From contig CALAUK010000027.1 in the NCBI GenBank assembly GCA_937892135.1, positions 1 to 13,624 on the forward strand: a stretch of DNA of 13,624 nt, in the 5' to 3' direction. Below are positions 1 through 7,250 of this stretch, piece after piece. Within the stretch, counting starts at the first letter, position 1; the number at the start of each line of letters is the position of its first letter. The notes under the pieces are model-generated. The model worked only from the letters and a program-made list of their open reading frames with translations, did not search any database and was not told the origin of the DNA. This DNA is from an uncultured Clostridia bacterium (GTDB taxonomy: Bacteria > Bacillota > Clostridia > UBA1381 > UMGS1253). The position numbers were made by a program, and so were the translations under genes.

Positions 1-1
1 C

Positions 2-1615
2 CTAGAGGGCGAAATTCTTAATGCCGGTGGCTCAATAACAGGCGGTTCTATGAATAAAGTGGCAGGTCTTCTAAGCCGTGCAAACGATATTAAAACCTTA
101 AAAAAGCTTATCTCCGATTTAAAAGAAGAGCTTTCCAACCTTGAAAAGAAAAAGGCATCTGTTAATAAAGATGTTTTAAAGGCAGAAGAAGATTTTACAG
201 CCTTTGAAGAAGTCGTTAACGAAAAACAACAGACAGTTGTCCGCTTAAACTCAGATTTTTCTCATATCGATATTTTAATCGACAGCGCAAAAAATTCTGA
301 TGGCGGCGCAGAGGCAGAGCTTATGCAGATTGAAGAAAGCATAAAGGCTGCAAACGATGAGCTTGCGATTTTAATTAACGAAACAACAGCTCAGGAGTTT
401 AAAGCAGACGCTTTAAACAAAGAGATTGCAGAAGCTGAAGAAGCTTTGGAAGAGCTTTTAAAAGACCGTGAAACGCTTTCTGAGGAGTCTAAAGAAAAGA
501 CAGTTGCTCTTCATGTTAAAGAAAGAGATATATCTTCAATCGAAGAAGAGATTTTAAGGCTTAAAGAATTTAAAAAAGATGATTTAGACAGCATCTCTGA
601 AAAAGAAGCAGATATCTTAGACATTAAACAAAAAAGCGAGAATGCCAAAAATCAGATTGAAGAAAAAATTAAAAAGTCATTAGAGGCATCGGGCAAAATA
701 AGCAAGATATTAGAAGAGATTGCCTCTCTTGAAAACCAAAAGCAGAAAATCCGCGAGGATTCAAAAATCTACATTGAGCAGGAGCGAGAAGAAAGAGAAA
801 AGCTTTATCTTTTAAAAGAAGAGCAAAACCGCTTAGATGCGAAAAAAGAAAAGCTCGACTCTGATATGGACAGCGCATCTTCAAAGATGTGGGATGAATA
901 TGAAATAACATATAATTCCGCCTTGGAATACAGAAAAAAAGACTTTGTTATCTCCGAGGCTAAAAAACGTGTTACTCTTTTAAAATCTCAGCTTAAAGGG
1001 TTAGGTAATGTTAATCTTGATTCAATTGATGAATACAAAGAAACATTTGAACGCCACAGCTTCCTTTCATCTCAGGCTAATGACCTTTCTGACGCAAAAA
1101 AAGAGCTTGAAAAACTAATAGAGCAGATTACTGAACAGATGAAAGAGCAGTTTGAAGAGCAGTTTAACATAATAAACGAGAAGTTTACCGAAACCTTTAC
1201 CGAGCTTTTCGGTGGCGGAAGAGCAAGCTTAAAGCTTTCTGACCCGACAGATATCTTAGAAAGCGGAATTGATATTGAGGCTCAGCCTCCGGGAAAATCA
1301 CTTAAAAATCTATCTCTTCTATCAGGCGGAGAAATGGCGTTTACGGCTATTGCACTTTTGTTTGCTATACTTAAAGTGCGCCCCACCCCATTCTGTGTCT
1401 TAGACGAAATTGAGGCGGCATTAGACGAGCCAAACGTGTATCGCTTTGCAGATTACCTTAAATCTTACTGCAAAAACACTCAGTTTATATTGGTAACTCA
1501 CCGCCGAGGCACGATGGAAGCTGCAAATCTATTATACGGTGTAACCATGCAGGAAAAGGGCGTTTCAAAGCTTCTTTCGCTTAAGATGGGAGATATTGAT
1601 TCATTGGAAAATTAA
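2..1615 (+). CDS. smc: Chromosome segregation ATPase SMC, C-terminal part (5' end cut by the window)
   Basis: The frame is open from base 2, so the true start lies outside the window and the internal ATG at 50 is not the start. The 537 visible residues begin with the end of the hinge (LEGEILNAGGSITGGS, residues 1-16). About 300 residues of Glu/Lys-rich coiled coil follow, then the C-terminal half of the ABC-type head. The head has the signature motif LSGGEM (440-445), Walker B ending in FCVLDE (464-469), the ALDE D-loop, and the VTHRRGTME switch region. SMC dimers with ScpA/ScpB organise and segregate the bacterial chromosome. The residue after LSGGE is Met, where Arg or Lys is usual (for example in Bacillus subtilis SMC). 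ftsY follows after 17 bases, the common Firmicutes smc-ftsY arrangement. The family is certain; only the truncation limits the call. Confidence 0.97.
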   Translation, partial: LEGEILNAGGSITGGSMNKVAGLLSRANDIKTLKKLISDLKEELSNLEKKKASVNKDVLKAEEDFTAFEEVVNEKQQTVVRLNSDFSHIDILIDSAKNSDGGAEAELMQIEESIKAANDELAILINETTAQEFKADALNKEIAEAEEALEELLKDRETLSEESKEKTVALHVKERDISSIEEEILRLKEFKKDDLDSISEKEADILDIKQKSENAKNQIEEKIKKSLEASGKISKILEEIASLENQKQKIREDSKIYIEQEREEREKLYLLKEEQNRLDAKKEKLDSDMDSASSKMWDEYEITYNSALEYRKKDFVISEAKKRVTLLKSQLKGLGNVNLDSIDEYKETFERHSFLSSQANDLSDAKKELEKLIEQITEQMKEQFEEQFNIINEKFTETFTELFGGGRASLKLSDPTDILESGIDIEAQPPGKSLKNLSLLSGGEMAFTAIALLFAILKVRPTPFCVLDEIEAALDEPNVYRFADYLKSYCKNTQFILVTHRRGTMEAANLLYGVTMQEKGVSKLLSLKMGDIDSLEN

Positions 1616-1632
1616 AGAAAGGTTTAGATTAT

Positions 1633-2544
1633 ATGGGTTTATTTGATAAATTAAAAACAGGACTTTCAAAAACTCGCGATGCCTTTTCTGATAAGGTTTC
1701 AGAAGTTTTTAAATCATTTTCAAAGGTTGACGAGGAGCTTTTTGAAGAGCTTGAAGACGCTCTTATAAGCGCCGATATAGGCGTTGAAACCTCTTTATAC
1801 ATTATTGATGAGCTGAGAAGCTCTGTTAAGAAAAACAAAGTTTCAGATTCTGAAGAGGTGAAGGAGCTTTTAAAGGATATTATTTACAACATAATGTCTG
1901 AAACGGAAGATTCCCCCCTTATAGAAAATGATAAGCTTAATATCCTTTTGGTAATTGGCGTAAACGGCGTTGGAAAAACAACAACCATAGGAAAGCTTGC
2001 AAAGAAGTTTAAAGATGAAAGCAACGAGGTTATTTTAGCCGCTGCAGACACTTTCCGTGCAGCAGCTATTGACCAGCTTGACATCTGGGCTAAAAGAGCA
2101 AACTGCGATATAGTAAAAAAAGACGAGGGCGCAGACCCAAGCTCTGTTGTTTTTGATGCGGTTAATATCGCAAAATCCAAAAATGCAGACATTCTTATCT
2201 GCGACACCGCAGGAAGACTTCATAACAAGAAAAATCTTATGGATGAATTAAATAAGATTTCAAGAGTTATTGAAAGAGAAGCGCCTAATGCTAATAAAAA
2301 GGTTTTATTAATTTTAGATGCAACAACAGGACAGAATGCAATAAGTCAGGCAAAGCTTTTTGGCGAGGCATCGGGTATTGATGCAATAATTTTAACAAAG
2401 CTTGACGGCACCGCAAAGGGCGGAGTGGTTATAGGAATATGTAAAGAACAGGATATCCCCGTAAAATATATAGGTGTTGGCGAAAGCGCAGAAGACTTGC
2501 AGGACTTTAATGCAAAGGATTTTGCAAGCGCACTGTTAGATTAA
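1633..2544 (+). CDS. ftsY: Signal recognition particle receptor FtsY
   Basis: A complete 303-residue SRP GTPase. It docks SRP-ribosome complexes at the membrane for co-translational insertion by SecYEG. The helical N domain covers about residues 1-95. In the G domain, G1 is GVNGVGKTT (109-117), the SRP-specific insertion box contains DTFRAAAIDQL (139-149), G3 is DTAGR (191-195), G4 is TKLDG (255-259), and the closing motif GVGES starts at 281. The protein is short because it lacks the long acidic A domain of Escherichia coli FtsY, which is normal in Firmicutes. The start follows an AGAAAGG ribosome binding site and lies 17 bases after the smc stop, so the two genes are probably co-transcribed. 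A strong hairpin terminator follows the stop directly. Confidence 0.97.
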   Translation: MGLFDKLKTGLSKTRDAFSDKVSEVFKSFSKVDEELFEELEDALISADIGVETSLYIIDELRSSVKKNKVSDSEEVKELLKDIIYNIMSETEDSPLIENDKLNILLVIGVNGVGKTTTIGKLAKKFKDESNEVILAAADTFRAAAIDQLDIWAKRANCDIVKKDEGADPSSVVFDAVNIAKSKNADILICDTAGRLHNKKNLMDELNKISRVIEREAPNANKKVLLILDATTGQNAISQAKLFGEASGIDAIILTKLDGTAKGGVVIGICKEQDIPVKYIGVGESAEDLQDFNAKDFASALLD

Positions 2545-2545
2545 C

Positions 2546-2579
2546 AAAAAAGAGATTTGGGTTACCAAATCTCTTTTTT
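2546..2579. terminator. Bidirectional rho-independent terminator between ftsY and the convergent operon
   Basis: A perfect 15-bp inverted repeat (arms 2546-2560 and 2565-2579) has a GTTA loop. It includes an A tract on the left and a T tract on the right. Both strands can therefore form a hairpin followed by U residues. It sits between the ftsY stop (2544) and the stop of the leftward gene (2582), so it can end both convergent transcripts. Confidence 0.93.
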
Positions 2580-2581
2580 TA

Positions 2582-3367
2582 TCAGTCAATATTTAATTCT
2601 AACTTTCCGTCTTTAATTTCAAATGTTGAAAGAAGCGTACAGCATTCAGTATCACCATTCATCTTAAGTTCATCTGCCTCGCCATAGTCTGAAGAAGTGT
2701 AGCTTAAGCCAAACTCTGAAACCTCGGTCTCCCCTTCTTTAAACACCGACTTAAATCCGTCATCATATTTGTAAACCTTTAAAGTCCAGGCGCCACCGTC
2801 ATATTCATACCTTTCAAAGCAGATATAATTTTTTCCGTCTTTTTCTGCGATATATATCTCGGACTTTGAGTCTTTTGATAAATCAAATATGTCCTCGGTC
2901 AAAGCAAAATATGCATTACGCCTTACAGAGCTTTCTTCTTTTTCATAAACCGAAATATCTATGCTTCCGTCCTCTTCAATGCAGGACAGCAAAAGCTCAT
3001 TTTCATTATCTCTGTCTAAGTCTCTTTCAAGATAGCCAAAAACTCCCGCCTCGAAAAGGACCTGTCCTTCTTCTGTGCTCTTTATTATATCCTCGTTAGT
3101 CAGTATTTTACGGCCATTTATAGCATCGGAAAAGCCCGCACTGGCTTCCTTGTTGGCGGAAACTGCTACTTTGTCAGCTCCAGCTCCCTTTGAAGCGCCA
3201 TCTAAATCAGGCGCTGTAAAAATTCTCACAGCCGCAAAAATTCCAAGCGCAACCACCAAAACAAGAATTATAACCAAAACAACTAAAGCAAAATTTCCTT
3301 TTGCTCTTCCTCTTGCGCCACGTCTGTATAAACCTCTTCCTCTCCCGGAAAATTTATTTCTGTACAT
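2582..3367 (-). CDS. Arg-rich single-pass membrane protein with extracytoplasmic domain, function unknown
   Basis: I do not recognise a named family. The start is set at the ATG at 3367 because AGGGG lies nine bases upstream. The longer frame opening at 3427 has no ribosome binding site and overlaps the preceding gene's control region. The 261-residue protein starts with a strongly basic cytoplasmic segment (about residues 3-24, many Arg and Gly), then one hydrophobic helix (about 26-49), then a charged domain of about 210 residues outside the cell. Residues 116-124 (DLDRDNENE) look like a DxDxDxxxE calcium-binding loop, as seen in many secreted clostridial proteins; this is inference. It is the last gene of a four-gene leftward operon and ends at the shared terminator. 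Confidence 0.8.
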   Translation of the reverse strand: MYRNKFSGRGRGLYRRGARGRAKGNFALVVLVIILVLVVALGIFAAVRIFTAPDLDGASKGAGADKVAVSANKEASAGFSDAINGRKILTNEDIIKSTEEGQVLFEAGVFGYLERDLDRDNENELLLSCIEEDGSIDISVYEKEESSVRRNAYFALTEDIFDLSKDSKSEIYIAEKDGKNYICFERYEYDGGAWTLKVYKYDDGFKSVFKEGETEVSEFGLSYTSSDYGEADELKMNGDTECCTLLSTFEIKDGKLELNID

Positions 3368-3436
3368 AATCTCATCCCCTGAATTTCGTATTTTACACTC
3401 TCCCAGAGTCTGTAAAGGTAATTTCATTTTTATATA

Positions 3437-3853
3437 TCAGATGTTAATAACCTTTCCTGCTATGAACTTAAATATTACTATAAAAATAACTATTAAAAAT
3501 GCGCTCACCAGCGCGCCTAAACCAACAGCCAGAAGCGCTGCACTCCGAAGTTTTACGCGTTCTTTTAAAGTTATCTCCTCTAAACCGCAAACCGAAACCT
3601 CTTCAATTTCGTCTATATCCTCAGGGAGTTTAATATCAAAAACTTCCTCTGTGTCCTCTTCTTCCTCTATTGAGATACTCTCAAACTGAACAACAGTATC
3701 TTCTTTAGCCTCTTCGCTATTAAAAGTCGTGTCCTTCTCCCCTAAAAAGCCTTTAAGCTCGGCAGCCCCGGGATTTTTACAAAGTGCTTCACCACAAAAG
3801 GCACACACCTCATTTTGAGACATATTAAATTTACCGCACTTTCCGCAAACCAA
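3437..3853 (-). CDS. Zinc-ribbon protein with C-terminal membrane anchor, function unknown
   Basis: A 138-residue protein. An N-terminal zinc ribbon is formed by C3-x2-C6 and C17-x2-C20. A Glu/Asp-rich linker follows (about 47-90), then one C-terminal transmembrane helix (about 104-131), so the zinc ribbon should face the cytoplasm. The start codon is TTG, chosen because AGGGGG lies eight bases upstream and translation from there gives the intact ribbon. That AGGGGG overlaps the TAG stop of the upstream gene (TAGGGGG), which suggests translational coupling. The ribbon resembles the zinc-ribbon modules found at the ends of many Firmicutes membrane proteins. No specific role can be assigned. 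Confidence 0.85.
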   Translation of the reverse strand: MVCGKCGKFNMSQNEVCAFCGEALCKNPGAAELKGFLGEKDTTFNSEEAKEDTVVQFESISIEEEEDTEEVFDIKLPEDIDEIEEVSVCGLEEITLKERVKLRSAALLAVGLGALVSAFLIVIFIVIFKFIAGKVINI

Positions 3854-3865
3854 AATTAATACCCC

Positions 3866-5194
3866 CTAACGTCTTGTCAGGATATGCTCACTTCTATCAT
3901 CTGTCAGGCAAATTTTTATTCTGTCTTCGCCTATTATTTCTATTCCATAAACCACTTCTTTTGAACCAACAAATATTTTCAGGTCTTTATATTCATACTT
4001 TCCGGAATTTAATCCGAAAAGGTCTGAATATTCTATATTTTTTAAGCCGAGGCTCAAAACTGTTTTATCATTTTCTTCCCATGTGCCTGTGATAAACTCA
4101 CAGAACACATCCTTGTTTTCTGTAACAATTTTTCTTGCCGCAGTGTAAGAATCAAGATAAGAAAACAATCTGTCGTGTGTTTCCGGTTTTTGATTTTTGT
4201 CTTTATATCTCAAAAACAACTCATACGCTGCTATCTTTTCTTCGTCTTCCAAAAGAGACTCACACATTTTTAAAAGGTCTGAGCTTTTTTCATAGTCTCC
4301 ATCATCATAAAGTTCAATAGCCTTTTCTAAAACTCTTCCGCGAAGCGAGCTTTGAAGATATTCACTGTCTTTATAGTCTAAACAATTTGAAAACTCCTCA
4401 TACGCTTTTTCGTACTCTCCATCGGCCTCATACTGCTTTGCTATCCGATATGTACACTCTAAAATAAGCTCTTTGGTGTTTTCATAATCTTCGTCAAGGT
4501 CTTTAAGCAAAGCTCTTGCCTCATCAGGCTCAGACTCTATCATGCTTTCTGCATACGCATAATTGCACCACATTTCAATCTCTTTTATATTTTCGTTTTT
4601 CTTATCCTCCGCCATAGATAAAAGCATTTTTGATGCGCTCTTATAATCACCCTGCTCCTTATACACCAAAAGCATATTATAATCACATTCAAAAATCATT
4701 TTGGAGGCATCTTTAAAGCTTAAAACTCTTTCAAACTCAGCTTTTGAAGCTAAATAGTTCTCGTCCTCAAAAAGAAAAAGCGCATTTTCATATATACTCT
4801 CTTCCATTTTATCCTTACTGTTTAAAAAGAAGCTGATTTTAGAAAATTTTCTTGACGCTTTTTCAAAGTCTCCGCCCGCATAATCGCCAAGGGCAGAAAA
4901 GTAAACTCCTAAAAGACCGCCTAATGCAAAAACAATAACCGCAACAACGCTTATCAAACAAATTATAAGTGTCTTAGGCTTTTTCTTTTCTTCTTTTTCT
5001 TCATTTTTTTCTGTTTCAGGCTCTATCTTCTGCACAGGCAATTTATAATTTACCGTCACTCCGCCGTCAAAAGCCTTTTTTATATCTTCTCTTGTAGTAC
5101 GTATCGTTTGCTCGATATTATCTGTTCGTGTTTTGCCGCAAACAGAGCATTCTTCGCCCTCGTTAACAGCATTACACTCCAAGCATTTCCACAT
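3866..5194 (-). CDS. Zinc-ribbon, single-TM, TPR-like repeat protein, function unknown
   Basis: A 442-residue protein. The N-terminal zinc ribbon uses C4, C7, C16 and C19. A charged Lys/Glu linker (about 58-73) leads to one transmembrane helix (about 74-99). A long helical region of TPR-like repeats follows (about 105-340); units such as YKEQGDYKSASKML and YEADGEYEKAYEEF match the helix-turn-helix pattern. The last 75 residues or so look beta-rich and include GTWEEND. The likely topology is ribbon inside, repeats outside, which suggests a scaffold; this is inference. The start follows GAGAGGT. It is 18 bases downstream of the four-TM gene, and its stop overlaps the ribosome binding site of the next gene. 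Confidence 0.87.
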   Translation of the reverse strand: MWKCLECNAVNEGEECSVCGKTRTDNIEQTIRTTREDIKKAFDGGVTVNYKLPVQKIEPETEKNEEKEEKKKPKTLIICLISVVAVIVFALGGLLGVYFSALGDYAGGDFEKASRKFSKISFFLNSKDKMEESIYENALFLFEDENYLASKAEFERVLSFKDASKMIFECDYNMLLVYKEQGDYKSASKMLLSMAEDKKNENIKEIEMWCNYAYAESMIESEPDEARALLKDLDEDYENTKELILECTYRIAKQYEADGEYEKAYEEFSNCLDYKDSEYLQSSLRGRVLEKAIELYDDGDYEKSSDLLKMCESLLEDEEKIAAYELFLRYKDKNQKPETHDRLFSYLDSYTAARKIVTENKDVFCEFITGTWEENDKTVLSLGLKNIEYSDLFGLNSGKYEYKDLKIFVGSKEVVYGIEIIGEDRIKICLTDDRSEHILTRR

Positions 5195-5212
5195 AACGAA
5201 TACCTCTCAGTT

Positions 5213-5674
5213 TTATTTTTTTATCCTGCTTTTTTCTTTAAATGATACTAAAAGCTCATCAAAATATTTTTCAATAAAAATCCTTGCTGCCAGGTCAATT
5301 AAACTTAAGATAATAATAATTATCTGTATAACCATAATAACAATTACGCCCGCAGGCTTTTTTGCAAAGCTTAAAAGGTAAATAAACATAACGGTTGACA
5401 AAGCCGTTCCGATAAATACATCTGCCATATCAGACAAAACTCCGTTTTTTGAAACATACCAAGCCGCAATCTGACATGCAACCGGTACGATAAACACAAG
5501 AAAATAAAAGCCAAACCAGAACCAGCGCTCTGCGTCTTCTCCGTTAAACAACTCAATTATATAACGAAATCCATTAAACCACTGACCGTGACCATCTATG
5601 TTTACCGCTAAAAACAACGAAGCAAAAGAGCATATATACATAATAAGCTTTGAGTATTTAATAGCTTTCATCAT
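5213..5674 (-). CDS. Four-TM membrane protein, function unknown
   Basis: A 153-residue hydrophobic protein with four predicted transmembrane helices (about 9-25, 51-73, 84-102 and 107-128) and a basic C-terminal tail (about 146-153). No family was recognised. The start is ATG at 5674, ten bases after AAGGAG; a second ATG follows immediately and is possible. A promoter lies just upstream (5700-5728), so this is probably the first gene of the operon that continues into the two zinc-ribbon genes and the Arg-rich membrane protein. Confidence 0.83.
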   Translation of the reverse strand: MMKAIKYSKLIMYICSFASLFLAVNIDGHGQWFNGFRYIIELFNGEDAERWFWFGFYFLVFIVPVACQIAAWYVSKNGVLSDMADVFIGTALSTVMFIYLLSFAKKPAGVIVIMVIQIIIIILSLIDLAARIFIEKYFDELLVSFKEKSRIKK

Positions 5675-5699
5675 ACTCCGTCAACTCCTTATCATTAAT

Positions 5700-5728
5700 A
5701 TTATACAGTATATAGCCCAAAAAGTAAA
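5700..5728 (-). promoter_or_regulatory. Sigma-A-type promoter of the zinc-ribbon membrane operon
   Basis: On the minus strand, TTTACT (5728-5723) and a perfect TATAAT (5705-5700) are separated by 17 bases. The -10 box lies about 25 bases from the AAGGAG-preceded start of the four-TM gene. This is the only good promoter seen for the four leftward genes down to 2582. Confidence 0.75.
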
Positions 5729-5734
5729 GCTTTT

Positions 5735-6442
5735 TTATAACATTTGAATTAGTCCGAGTGCCAGCAAATGAGTGGGATAGTAAACATAAAAAAGCCACTT
5801 TCCGCCTCCCTTGTGCTGTCCGTTATAAAAAATAATAAGCACTCCTGCCAATAAAAAGCCGAAATGCCTTATAAATGCAGAAGATTTTAAAATATATGCT
5901 ATGCTTAAAAGCTCTCCCCTTAATAAAAAATAAAGCGCCTGATTTTTAACAACAAACAACAAAACTCCCAAAAGGAGAGAAAGAAAAATTCCCTCTTTTT
6001 TCTTTTTGGCATAGTAAAAGGCTACAATCATCCATACGCCAACAAAGCCCCAGTCAAAATTAAAGCTTATAACAGATAGTATAAAAACGGCTACCCACTT
6101 TATAACGCTGTTTTTTGTTTTCTCCAGAACCTCTAGCGAAAAAAGTCCGAAAAGAAGTGTAAATCCCACATTAAGCCCAAGCGTTTCATATCCAAATGCC
6201 AATGCATACGGTATCATGCTTACCAGAGAAAAAACAAAAAGCCTCTTTTTATATTTTAATAAATTTTTTGTGTTATTATAGCCCTCGCAAATCATATATG
6301 CCATAATAGGAAACGTAACAGCACCAATAGTTCGGCAGATAAGATAAAGATGAGGATTTTTTAAAAAAAGTGCGGCAATATGGTCTATCGTCATGCAAAA
6401 TATCGCAATAAGCTTAATATAAAATGTGTTAATTGTTTTCAT
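5735..6442 (-). CDS. TraX-family membrane protein (putative acyltransferase-like)
   Basis: A 235-residue polytopic membrane protein with about seven or eight hydrophobic helices. The N-terminal half carries the TraX family pattern: MTIDHIAAL (D20, H21), an Arg-Thr-Ile-Gly then Phe-Pro stretch (R37 to P45), and CEGYNNT with E53. The founding TraX of the F plasmid is needed for N-acetylation of pilin. Most chromosomal homologues, like this one, are not near conjugation genes and have no proven substrate. The start follows GAGGAAAG. It lies after the fabG-like terminator and may be transcribed separately or by read-through. The family call is firm; the activity is inferred. Confidence 0.88.
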   Translation of the reverse strand: MKTINTFYIKLIAIFCMTIDHIAALFLKNPHLYLICRTIGAVTFPIMAYMICEGYNNTKNLLKYKKRLFVFSLVSMIPYALAFGYETLGLNVGFTLLFGLFSLEVLEKTKNSVIKWVAVFILSVISFNFDWGFVGVWMIVAFYYAKKKKEGIFLSLLLGVLLFVVKNQALYFLLRGELLSIAYILKSSAFIRHFGFLLAGVLIIFYNGQHKGGGKWLFYVYYPTHLLALGLIQML

Positions 6443-6467
6443 ACTAATCTTTCCTCTTTCGTTTACG

Positions 6468-6499
6468 AAAACAGGAGCAGCTTATACTGCCCCTGTTTT
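6468..6499. terminator. Hairpin terminator after the mtaB-fabG pair
   Basis: Thirteen-base arms (6468-6480 and 6487-6499) with one G-U pair enclose a six-base loop. On the minus strand the hairpin ends in TTTT just beyond the fabG-like stop (6508). The T run is longer on the plus strand, but no plus-strand gene ends here, so the working direction is most likely leftward. Confidence 0.8.
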
Positions 6500-6507
6500 T
6501 TATAAAA

Positions 6508-7239
6508 TTATGCGCCGAAGCCTCCGTCTATTCCTATAACCTGACCTGTTATATAACTGGCATCATCGCTTGCTAAAAACAAACAAAGCTTTGCCACTTC
6601 AACATCTTTTCCAAATCTTCCTAAAGGAATTTCGTTTCTTATGTCTTCTTTTTCTTCGTCTGTAAAGCACGAGTTCATCTTAGTGTCAATAACTCCCGGA
6701 GCTATTGCATTTGTGCATATATTAGACGGAGCAAGCTCTTTTGAAACAGCTTTAGTAAAACCTATAACCGCAGCCTTTGATGCAGAGTACACACTTTCGC
6801 ACGATGCTCCTACCACTCCCCAGACAGAAGAAATATTTATTATCCTGCCCCATTTTTTTGATACCATATGGCGACTTGCAGCCTTTGTTAATAAATATGT
6901 TCCTTTCATATTTATATCAAAAACTCTGTTGTATTCATCTTCGTCCGTATCGCAAAGCATTCTAACGCTCGAAACCCCTGAGTTATTTATTAAAACATCA
7001 ACAGAAAGCCCCTCTTTTTCAATTAATGAAAACATATTTAAAACCTGTTTTTCATCTGAAATATCGCACTTTATTTTCATAACATTTCCGCCAAAAGAGC
7101 GTATCTCATTTTCTAAGCTTTCAGCTTCTTTTTCGCTTTTAAAATAGTTTATTAAAGTAAAATATCCCGCTTTTGAAAACTCAAGCGCACACGCTCTTCC
7201 AATCCCCGTTGCACCGCCTGATATTAAAACACATTTCAT
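6508..7239 (-). CDS. FabG-like short-chain dehydrogenase/reductase
   Basis: A 243-residue classical SDR using NAD(P)H. The nucleotide motif SGGATGIG is at residues 7-14 and NNSG at 85-88. The catalytic residues are N110, S138, Y151 and K155 (YSASK), and the C-terminal IDGGFGA is family typical. The start is ATG at 7239 because AGGGGG lies seven bases upstream; the longer frame to 7275 runs into mtaB. The mtaB TAG stop forms part of that AGGGGG site, so the pair is probably translationally coupled. FabG reduces 3-oxoacyl-ACP, but no other fatty-acid genes are nearby. An alternative is the YmfI-type SDR acting on modified elongation factor P. The family is certain; the substrate is open. Confidence 0.9.
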   Translation of the reverse strand: MKCVLISGGATGIGRACALEFSKAGYFTLINYFKSEKEAESLENEIRSFGGNVMKIKCDISDEKQVLNMFSLIEKEGLSVDVLINNSGVSSVRMLCDTDEDEYNRVFDINMKGTYLLTKAASRHMVSKKWGRIINISSVWGVVGASCESVYSASKAAVIGFTKAVSKELAPSNICTNAIAPGVIDTKMNSCFTDEEKEDIRNEIPLGRFGKDVEVAKLCLFLASDDASYITGQVIGIDGGFGA

Positions 7240-7250
7240 TTTACCGCCCC

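Noticed and set aside
3075..3689. A 204-codon open frame on the + strand
   Set aside because: It lies antisense to two better-supported leftward genes with ribosome binding sites, zinc-ribbon and TM features, and has no ribosome site or family resemblance of its own.
6641..7147. A 168-codon open frame on the + strand
   Set aside because: Antisense to the SDR gene, whose catalytic motifs are intact.
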